NCBI GenBank assembly: GCA_029246545.1
Contig: JAQWMX010000010.1
Coordinates: 45,086-109,085 of the forward strand
Origin: Gammaproteobacteria bacterium
GTDB lineage: Bacteria; Pseudomonadota; Gammaproteobacteria; Pseudomonadales; Pseudohongiellaceae
Length of the DNA stretch: 64,000 bases
Reading direction: 5' to 3'
In this document: positions 57,622-64,000 of the stretch, in pieces
How positions within the stretch are numbered: position 1 is the first letter of the stretch
How the letters are laid out: every line of letters begins with the position of its first letter
The notes under the pieces: model-generated
The model's database searches: none
What the model saw: the letters and a program-made list of their open reading frames with translations, nothing else
What the model was told of the DNA's origin: nothing
Position numbers and translations under genes: made by a program

Positions 57622-58224
57622 TAAAAAATTTATCTACAGTTTATGCCTGCTAAAAGATGAGATATGCAAAATTAAACTTTCTATTTGTTTTCGAGTTGAG
57701 ATATATTTTAGCCGATAAAAAGCATTGATTATTAAGTCAGCAGATTCATAAAAAATAACTCTTCTACATCCATATTCATGCACTTAACCCTGATAGAACC
57801 GAAACAGCCTTTCTCTTTTAAGGTCGCTTGAAATGATCTTTGCAGAACCATCTCAATAAAGCTTCTATACTTTTCCTGAACTGATGTTGCAATACTTGGC
57901 TGGACGGTAATAGGCTGTAAATATAGGGTTTATTCAGTATTTATGCGGGGGTTTATGGGCTTTTCTGGACGTTATGAAACAAGTTGATGGCGGTGTATGG
58001 AGTCTTAAGCGAAACCTGCTCAGCTTTTCCCAGATAACAGGGGAATTTACAGGGATTTTCTGGAATTTTCACCCTACTTCCACATGCAATTGCCTAATAA
58101 CCCCAATTACTCAATAGGTTATAGGCTTATTTATCTTTTTGATAAATAAAATAACAGGGAATATCAGGGAATTTACGAGACCGATAATTTATTTCGATTT
58201 AAGTAGCTAACGTGTCAATATCGA
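57622..58224. other. Non-coding 600 bases with integration-site-like debris
   Basis: No convincing gene is present. On the minus strand a short open frame ends at the TAA covering 57732-57734 (SFQATLKEKGCFGSIRVK near its end), which I do not recognise. From 57988 the sequence TGGCGGTGTATGG resembles TGGCGGTGGATGG at 45520. At 58035-58200 CAGGGGAATTTACAGGG and AACAGGGAATATCAGGG form loose repeats. It may be a scar of an old insertion. Confidence 0.3.
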
Positions 58225-59634
58225 TTAAGGATTTGCGTTTCCAATAAATTCTGTTGCTGATGGAAGCCAAACCCGGTTGTATTTTGTCACTCCCCTATAA
58301 TAATAAAACTTCGGAGTGCTAGTTGGATCCAATGACGCAGCTAGTGCATTCATTACCTCTGGATCAGTACTGGGCCAAACACCTAAATCTAGGCGCTGAA
58401 TCAGAGTTTTAATTGCAGCTAAAGACTCGGATAAACTATAAGTACAATGTCCTGCTCTATTGGTAAAGGCAGAACGATAAAGTTCTGTGCGCCCATTTGC
58501 ATCTACTAAAGCCTGATAACCTTTGAGCATACTTGGATAAACCAAAAGGTCTCCATTGTTGTGCATACGCAATAGTGGCACTTTTGGTTCGCCAACATGG
58601 GTGCGCCCCGGAGAGCTCCAATATTTAACAGCAGAGGGCTCGGCTTCGATACGAGGAAATCCATTGATTCTTTCAAGATCTTCTTCTAAGTTGAGACCGG
58701 CTTCATCATATAAGGTAGCTACTGCCTGTTTATAAAATACATCGCCGTTAGCGAAAAACTCTTTGTAATCGACACCAGTATTCCACCTCAAAAGACCAGC
58801 TACCTGTTCAAGCATGGAATGCCCAAATGTAACATTTGATGGCAGTACCGCACTGACACCATGATACATAGCAATTTGAAGCGCATGCACATCACTTGGA
58901 TCAGGTTCTGGAACGGGTGTTGTTTCCACTATATTTGCCCAAGCAGGCCATTGCCCGATTGTCACTGCAAGTGCAATCCGAGCACGCCCTTCAGGCGTTT
59001 GTTGTGCAGCTTCGATCGCTTCTCTCCAGGCATCACCAATCTCGGTAATCTCTGGATCGACGATAGGTAAATTGACGATTGGCAGCTCAGGAGCGATAAG
59101 CGCTTTTAGCACAAAAAAACCATCTAGATGCTGATTTGTAAACCAAGGACTCGTAACAGAACCTGTCGCGACAGCGCCATCAATTCGATCAGGATGAATC
59201 TCAGCCATGCCAACTGTAACGTTAGCTCCACCGGAACATCCATATTGAATAGTTCGACTTGGTTTACCAAAGTTTGATTCGAATATATCCATCACAGTAA
59301 CGAGATCGTGAATCTCGTGAGCCGGATCATATTCAGTAAGCCGCTCAGGACGCCGTTGCATTCCTGATAAAGCATAACCCTGGTTTAACAAATGTAAATA
59401 CAAAGGGGAGTCAGCCGCTCTACGATAGTCTAAATCACTAATGAGAGTTCCATTCCAATTCTCAGGAAATCGGATCAAGTAATCAGTTCCCCTAATAGGA
59501 ATTGAATCTCTCAGTTCTGTATACTCCACTTGTAAATCCTGCGAATTGGCAGTGCCCTGTATCCCAAGCAATCCCAGAGCTGCAACACAAAAACCAAAAA
59601 ATAACCTTGTTCTTAGAGTGCTTGGATTTGTCAT
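58225..59634 (-). CDS. Exported alpha/beta hydrolase
   Basis: The protein has 469 residues with a signal peptide (LFFGFCVAALGLLGIQGTANSQ split after residue 20). The nucleophile elbow is GCSGGANVT, an alpha/beta-hydrolase GxSxG motif. Later sequence (VPLLRMHNNGDLLVYPSM, NRAGHCTYS) offers the catalytic Asp/His positions. ATG 59634 was chosen because GGAAGG lies 7 bases upstream. It is probably a secreted esterase or peptidase-like enzyme, and the substrate is not evident. Its only near neighbour on the strand is the DUF4387 gene. Confidence 0.8.
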   Translation of the reverse strand: MTNPSTLRTRLFFGFCVAALGLLGIQGTANSQDLQVEYTELRDSIPIRGTDYLIRFPENWNGTLISDLDYRRAADSPLYLHLLNQGYALSGMQRRPERLTEYDPAHEIHDLVTVMDIFESNFGKPSRTIQYGCSGGANVTVGMAEIHPDRIDGAVATGSVTSPWFTNQHLDGFFVLKALIAPELPIVNLPIVDPEITEIGDAWREAIEAAQQTPEGRARIALAVTIGQWPAWANIVETTPVPEPDPSDVHALQIAMYHGVSAVLPSNVTFGHSMLEQVAGLLRWNTGVDYKEFFANGDVFYKQAVATLYDEAGLNLEEDLERINGFPRIEAEPSAVKYWSSPGRTHVGEPKVPLLRMHNNGDLLVYPSMLKGYQALVDANGRTELYRSAFTNRAGHCTYSLSESLAAIKTLIQRLDLGVWPSTDPEVMNALAASLDPTSTPKFYYYRGVTKYNRVWLPSATEFIGNANP

Positions 59635-59774
59635 AGTATTTCCTTCCATTTCGAAGTTATCTAATTAATTTTATATTTCTGTAGTTATTATCTTTATTTA
59701 CTTTTATTTAGAATCTAATAATTGCCTTGTAAATCAGGCTATAAAAACAACCTGATGTGCCTGTTACAGCACTA

Positions 59775-60095
59775 TTACCAAGGGATTTTAATATCAAACA
59801 AAGGAGCATGTTGCTGGGCTCCATAGATATCTGAATCCTTAACACTTCCTGATGGAATTCGTCTCGGGAAAGAAATTTTAATAGCAGCAGCAGGGTCAAA
59901 TTCGATGATATTAATGTCATCTATATCTATATGATAAAGCCTAGAAATAAGTTCTTTATTTATCACTCCTGAGCTTTTTGCTTTTTCATAATCTTCAGTA
60001 TTATAAAAAAAGATATCCAGCGTCAGGTTAAACGGCCCAGCGTTTTTGCTTCTAAGAAATTTTGCTATTTGTCCCAGTGTTCTTGTTTCATTCAT
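59775..60095 (-). CDS. DUF4387 protein
   Basis: This 106-residue cytosolic protein matches the DUF4387 family: LGQIAKFLRSKNAGPFNLTLDI near the start, ISRLYHIDIDDINIIEFDPAAAIKISFPR and GSVKDSDIYGAQQHAPL at the end. DUF4387 proteins are encoded with AtuA/DUF1446 proteins and are thought to act with them on organic acids. Here it starts 18 bases after the AtuA-like gene, consistent with a two-subunit enzyme. Confidence 0.85.
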   Translation of the reverse strand: MNETRTLGQIAKFLRSKNAGPFNLTLDIFFYNTEDYEKAKSSGVINKELISRLYHIDIDDINIIEFDPAAAIKISFPRRIPSGSVKDSDIYGAQQHAPLFDIKIPW

Positions 60096-60113
60096 TTTTA
60101 ATAATCTTCTTGC

Positions 60114-61487
60114 TTAAAATTGATCGTTTTTAAGTTCTTCTATGGTTATAGGGAACTGAGCCAATGGATCATCAACTTCTAAAAGGTGATAAATATTAAA
60201 CTCATAAACTTCGCCTAAGTTATAAAAAGAAGGGGAATAAAGAAACGCCAGATTTCCGGCGATTTGTTTTCTTCCTTCATAGGGGTAGTGCAGCAATACT
60301 TTATGTAAAAAAGAGCAAACCGAATTGGCAATATCCTGGGTTTTAGCAATCGCTTCACCAACGATGCCTAACTCGTGAGGGGTGAAATCAGTGTTTGGTT
60401 CACTAGCTCCCATCACTGCATTTTTCCCATATAAATGAAATACAATCTGATAATCATCGCCTTGTTTATAAGGTAACTGTAACGCTATATCATTTTTTAC
60501 TTGTTCGATAATGTCGTCTACCGATTGGATAAAAATGGGATCCTTAACTCCTGCAATAAAGATGGTTCTGTAACCAGTCTTTTTGGAGCCTTCGAGTTTA
60601 AGCGTATATTGATCTGATTGAACAAAACGAGTTTTAGCTATTTGAACAACTCGTTCATTGACTTGCTCAAAAGTCGTCTCGGAAAGGTCAATCATTCCAC
60701 CAGGAAATAATAATTGCACAGGATTGGTATTTTCATAGAAGGTATGAGCAGCTACCGATTTGATGGTTGCTTTTCTTTCTTGGTTCAGGGGCTCTACAGT
60801 AAATGAATTTTCAGACATGGTTGCAAGAAGACAATCGGCTCCAGCTGCTGGTTCAGCAGCCATAGCACCGCATTCAAGTATTTGCCCCATGTGAATAGCG
60901 AGGCCGGGATCAAACCCTTTCAATATAGGTAAAGCAGCGAACACTGCTGGGTCATAAGCACGTCCGGCAATAACAACATCCGCCTCCATTTTCAAAGCCT
61001 CAATAATTGGCTCTACTCCCATTTGGGCAACAATATGTTCGGCTCGATCAATTTCTTCTACAGTAAGTTCATCAGCAGTTTCAAAGAGTTTAATCTTGTT
61101 CTTAGCAAAACAGTCTTTTAGATAATCCTTGTCGAAATCTGATCCAATCCTTGCCAACTTAAAACTGTATTTCTTATCTGAGGCAATTTCTTTAACAATC
61201 CTGATTGTTTCATCCAGAACTTCCTGAGAACCCGGCCCCCCAGCTGAACCAATAATTAAGGGGATGTTATGCTTTTGCTGAGCCTCAAGATAAATTTCCA
61301 GATCTTTTTTCTGTGCCCCCCAGCCAAGGATTGTTTGCCCCTTGCCCAGATAAAATGGTCCCGGATCTGTAGATCCCGCGTCTACCCCAATAACATCTGG
61401 CTTTCTTTTTAAGCCAGCTTCAAATGATGCAGCTGGACAGCCAAAGCCAAGTGCGGCTGTTGGGCATAATATTTTTATTTCTTTCAT
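60114..61487 (-). CDS. AtuA/DUF1446 family protein
   Basis: The 457-residue protein belongs to the acyclic-terpene-utilisation AtuA/DUF1446 family. The N-terminus carries CPTAALGFGCPAASFEAGL and VIGVDAGSTDPGPFYLG. The centre has VVIAGRAYDPAVFAALP and HMGQILECGAMAAEPA, with LLFPGGMIDLSE later. The reaction is not established for the family as a whole, and hydration or isomerisation of an organic acid is a guess. Genes on both sides in the same direction are a 2-hydroxycarboxylate transporter and DUF4387, so the substrate may be a hydroxy acid. Confidence 0.85.
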   Translation of the reverse strand: MKEIKILCPTAALGFGCPAASFEAGLKRKPDVIGVDAGSTDPGPFYLGKGQTILGWGAQKKDLEIYLEAQQKHNIPLIIGSAGGPGSQEVLDETIRIVKEIASDKKYSFKLARIGSDFDKDYLKDCFAKNKIKLFETADELTVEEIDRAEHIVAQMGVEPIIEALKMEADVVIAGRAYDPAVFAALPILKGFDPGLAIHMGQILECGAMAAEPAAGADCLLATMSENSFTVEPLNQERKATIKSVAAHTFYENTNPVQLLFPGGMIDLSETTFEQVNERVVQIAKTRFVQSDQYTLKLEGSKKTGYRTIFIAGVKDPIFIQSVDDIIEQVKNDIALQLPYKQGDDYQIVFHLYGKNAVMGASEPNTDFTPHELGIVGEAIAKTQDIANSVCSFLHKVLLHYPYEGRKQIAGNLAFLYSPSFYNLGEVYEFNIYHLLEVDDPLAQFPITIEELKNDQF

Positions 61488-61600
61488 ATCTGTAATTGGT
61501 TATCCAAAGTGACTGTTAAGGTATATAAAGTTATTTACTAAAGAACAGTCAGCCAATTAGTAAATATTTCTTTCCATTCAAAAATATTTTCAAAAGTTAT

Positions 61601-62938
61601 TCATGCTAAAAATTGAAATAAGTAACTTGCAATAATGAGCACAAAGGCGCCCCCAATTCTCGAAGACAATTGTGAATAGGGATATAACTCAATTCGACGA
61701 GCGGCACTAAGTACCTGAAGATCTCCTGAACCACCAGCGTCAGCCATACAGAGTCCGCCAGTTACAGCCCCTTCTAATGGGTATAACTTAACAAAGTGTG
61801 AAGTAATGCCAGCACCCAAAGCCGCACCAAGCACGATGGAGACAATAACAAGCAGATTACTGAGGCTGAAAAGCGCGATAATTACGTCAAAATCTGCAGT
61901 CAAACCGAAGGCTGTCAGTATAGGAACAAAAAAGGCGGTCACTCCCCACCCAGATAACTTCTTAAGTGACTCCCGCATTGAAGGCGATACAGATCTGGAG
62001 AGATTTAATAAAACTGCAATAATAGTTACCCAGGCGAAAAAGTGTAGTGAATTAAAATTTGCCAGAACTATGCCTGTCATCAAAATACAAATTATGAAGA
62101 GCATTGCCGAGTGTGTATTAACCTCTTCTTCAATTATTACTTCATCGCTCACAAGGTTTTGTTCGGTGCCTTTTACCAATTTCCCCTTGCCGCTGATAAC
62201 AGGAATCTTCTTTTCTAGCTGCACAAGTAAAGAAGCAATTAAAATTGCTGTGAGATTGCCCAAAGTGAGCACCCCAATTGCATGATTAAAATATTCCGAA
62301 GCATTACCACCGGTCACATCAGCATAAACTTCCGACATGGGTAATGCCCCGGCGCCGGCACCACCACCCATTATTGGCAGAAAATATCGGGTCACCACTT
62401 CATCCATAGGGATACCAACCAAAAATCCCACACCGATCCCGCTTGAAACAGAAACCAGTAATCCCCCAATAATTATGGGAGCATAAGATACTAAAGATTT
62501 TTTCAAGACTGTTGTTGGCACACTGAGAACACTGCTAATAACCAGACCGGCCAATACAAAATAAAGAAATCCATTGCCTATAATTTGTGCCTGTATTACC
62601 TGGATTTCCTCCTGACCTATAAGCTCATAGCGAGCGAACATTGCTGCTCCTGCCCAGGCAACTACCAATCCGCCACCAACAAGTGCTTTTAGGATTCGAA
62701 CCCGCTCACCAACCGCGTAAAAAAACAAACCAATGGCCCAAAGCACTGCAAACGCGCCCGACACTCCGGCTTGGTTCAGTAACCCTAACTTGATAACCAC
62801 CACAGAAAGTACAGCAATCAGGAGGTATAGTTTTAGCGGAATGCCTTCAATATCGAAAGGCTTGCTAAGATCAATAAAAGATGACAATGGGCTAGAGTTT
62901 TGCTCATCTATTTTAGCCTTGATGTTTATTTCACTCAT
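61601..62938 (-). CDS. 2-hydroxycarboxylate transporter (CitS/2HCT family)
   Basis: This 445-residue inner-membrane symporter of the 2HCT family (sodium-linked citrate/malate uptake) has about 11-12 hydrophobic segments. The two family signature loops are present: IMGGGAGAGALPMSEVYA in the first half, and GLCMADAGGSGDLQVLSAAR followed by ELYPYSQLSSRIGGAFVLI in the second, mirroring CitS. It lies 113 bases before the AtuA-like gene and is the first gene of the operon. The exact substrate (citrate, malate or another hydroxy acid) cannot be told. Confidence 0.88.
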   Translation of the reverse strand: MSEINIKAKIDEQNSSPLSSFIDLSKPFDIEGIPLKLYLLIAVLSVVVIKLGLLNQAGVSGAFAVLWAIGLFFYAVGERVRILKALVGGGLVVAWAGAAMFARYELIGQEEIQVIQAQIIGNGFLYFVLAGLVISSVLSVPTTVLKKSLVSYAPIIIGGLLVSVSSGIGVGFLVGIPMDEVVTRYFLPIMGGGAGAGALPMSEVYADVTGGNASEYFNHAIGVLTLGNLTAILIASLLVQLEKKIPVISGKGKLVKGTEQNLVSDEVIIEEEVNTHSAMLFIICILMTGIVLANFNSLHFFAWVTIIAVLLNLSRSVSPSMRESLKKLSGWGVTAFFVPILTAFGLTADFDVIIALFSLSNLLVIVSIVLGAALGAGITSHFVKLYPLEGAVTGGLCMADAGGSGDLQVLSAARRIELYPYSQLSSRIGGAFVLIIASYLFQFLA

Positions 62939-63322
62939 TGTTCACTCCGTTTTGTGTTACGCGATATTATTTCTTAAAAACCTTCCAGAACTTTTTTTTC
63001 CAATTGAAGTGTTGCTTTCAATTTGAGAATGAGCTCATCAAGTAGTTGGTGATTATAGCTAACTTATTGCTAAGAAAATCTTTGCAAGTCTATTAACGAT
63101 TCTCGAAATTTATTAATAATATATCTGCTAAAAGACTTAAAAATATGATTATCATTATAAGACTTCTCCAACAAAATGACTGTAAAACTAAAACTGATTA
63201 GGTTCGTGCATCTGGAAATAATAATCAAAGGGATGTTCCATTTGGATGCCATTGGCCCAAAGTGCCAGCATACCTTCTAGAGGTACTGACAAGTTAACTG
63301 CCTATAGTTGATAATTCAACTC
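62939..63322. other. Intergenic region before the transposase
   Basis: This 384-base AT-rich gap holds the promoter of the transporter operon. Near its end, GGTACTGACAAGTTAACTG at 63282 lies 41 bases before the transposase start and could be the left inverted repeat of the insertion sequence. The matching right end is outside the window. Confidence 0.35.
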
Positions 63323-64000
63323 ATGAAACCATCTAATCGACTATACAAACGCCACCGCTTCCCTTCTGAAATCATCCAATACGCCGTATGGCTCTATTTT
63401 AAATTCAATCTGAGTCATCGAGATATAGAAGATTTACTCGCTAAGCGTGGAATTCAAGTCAGTTACGAAGCCATCCGGTTATGGTGCAATAAATTTGGCC
63501 CTAAATATGCAGCTAAACTTAGAAGGAAACATCAAGGTTATGGTGATACTTTTTTCTTAGATGAAGTCTTTATCAAAATAAATGGAATTCAGCATTACCT
63601 ATGGCGGGCAGTAGATCAAGACGGTGAAGTAGTTGATGTATTTCTGCAGAAACGCAGAGATGGTAAGACTGCAAAGCGCTTCTTTAAAAGACTTTTAAGG
63701 AAAAACAAGGGTGAACCCAGGAAAATAGTAACAGACAAATTAAGAAGTTATGGTGTTGCTCATAGAGAACTTATCCCTGATTCAATTCATGATACTAGCC
63801 AATATGCTAACAATCGATCTGAGCTTTCTCATCAACCTACACGAGTTAGAGAACGTGGTATGAGAAAGTTTAAATCTGTAGTACAAGCTCAACGATTCTT
63901 AAATACGCATGCTGCTGTATACAATTTATTTAACCTGGGACGTCATTTAGTTTCAGCAGAGAATTATCGATATTTTAGACTGCGTGCCTTTGCGTCTTGG
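63323..64000 (+). mobile_element. IS6-family transposase, 3' end beyond window
   Basis: ATG 63323 opens a frame of 226 codons that runs off the window. RHRFPSEIIQYAVWLYFKF and DIEDLLAKRGIQVSYEAIRLW form the N-terminal HTH. The DDE catalytic residues appear in FLDEVFIKINGIQHYLWRAVDQ (first Asp), VTDKLRSYG (second Asp) and NNRSELSHQPTRVRERGM (Glu). This matches the IS6/IS26 group, whose transposases are about 230-240 residues. The element is probably nearly complete on the left. Confidence 0.92.

Noticed and set aside
63070..63252. 60-codon minus-strand frame before the transposase
   Set aside because: It is AT-rich, without Shine-Dalgarno or recognisable motif, and lies in a promoter region.
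1..64000. CRISPR array, rRNA operon, toxin-antitoxin pair or restriction system
   Set aside because: No regularly spaced repeats, rRNA sequence or recognisable defence genes were seen.

Overview
The window reads as a chromosome segment of a gammaproteobacterium, probably a marine heterotroph. The evidence is the gene order and family content: alr-dnaB-rplI-rpsR-rpsF-rlmB-rnr, a glutaminyl-tRNA synthetase, aconitase B, aminopeptidase N, malate synthase G, a GlpG-type rhomboid and a YeaC-type protein. Most of the DNA is AT-rich (21 of 60 bases are G or C in the line at 42601). No rRNA and no CRISPR array is present.

Region by region. 1-12.5 kb is a conserved minus-strand block (radA fragment, alr, dnaB, the S6/S18/L9 ribosomal protein operon, rlmB, rnr). 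It is interrupted by a plus-strand TonB-dependent receptor and a membrane-anchored winged-helix protein with a pair of identical palindromes in front of it. 12.5-19.1 kb holds a nuclease pseudogene, a secreted haem-binding beta-propeller protein, malate synthase G, a secreted VOC protein and tRNA-Pro/Arg/His. A perfect 20-bp inverted repeat brackets most of this segment. 19.4-37.5 kb is mainly housekeeping: cysS, glnS, ppiB-lpxH-pirin-Kef antiporter, acnB, pepN, rhomboid and nadK. 37.6-45.4 kb carries a UDP-sugar dehydrogenase, a PaoABC-like periplasmic molybdenum aldehyde oxidoreductase with a new 48-residue membrane peptide behind it, and an exported HpcH/HpaI aldolase.

45.5-52.7 kb is the most unusual part. 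Five co-directional genes in clearly GC-richer DNA (33/60 at 46501, 35/60 at 49501) encode exported proteins: a tri-haem cytochrome c, a DUF1592-type haem lipoprotein, a Tat-exported DUF1552 protein, a secreted-repeat (PF03640-like) protein and an unrecognised secreted protein. The block ends at tRNA-Asp beside the decayed C-terminus of a tyrosine recombinase and begins with a degenerate copy of a tRNA 3' end. I read it as a fossil integrative element whose cargo is a multi-component periplasmic redox system.

52.7-64 kb holds tRNA-Asp/Val, a CHASE2 adenylate/guanylate cyclase, queD, a truncated YkgJ-like protein, an AT-rich arylsulfotransferase-like lipoprotein, a secreted alpha/beta hydrolase, a 2-hydroxycarboxylate transporter/AtuA/DUF4387 operon, and an IS6-like transposase running off the end.

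Four otherwise normal genes carry single frameshifts (Kef antiporter, DUF3095 protein, UDP-sugar dehydrogenase, CHASE2 cyclase), and three others are gene relics. Either the source assembly has indel errors or this genome is losing genes. Raw reads would decide.
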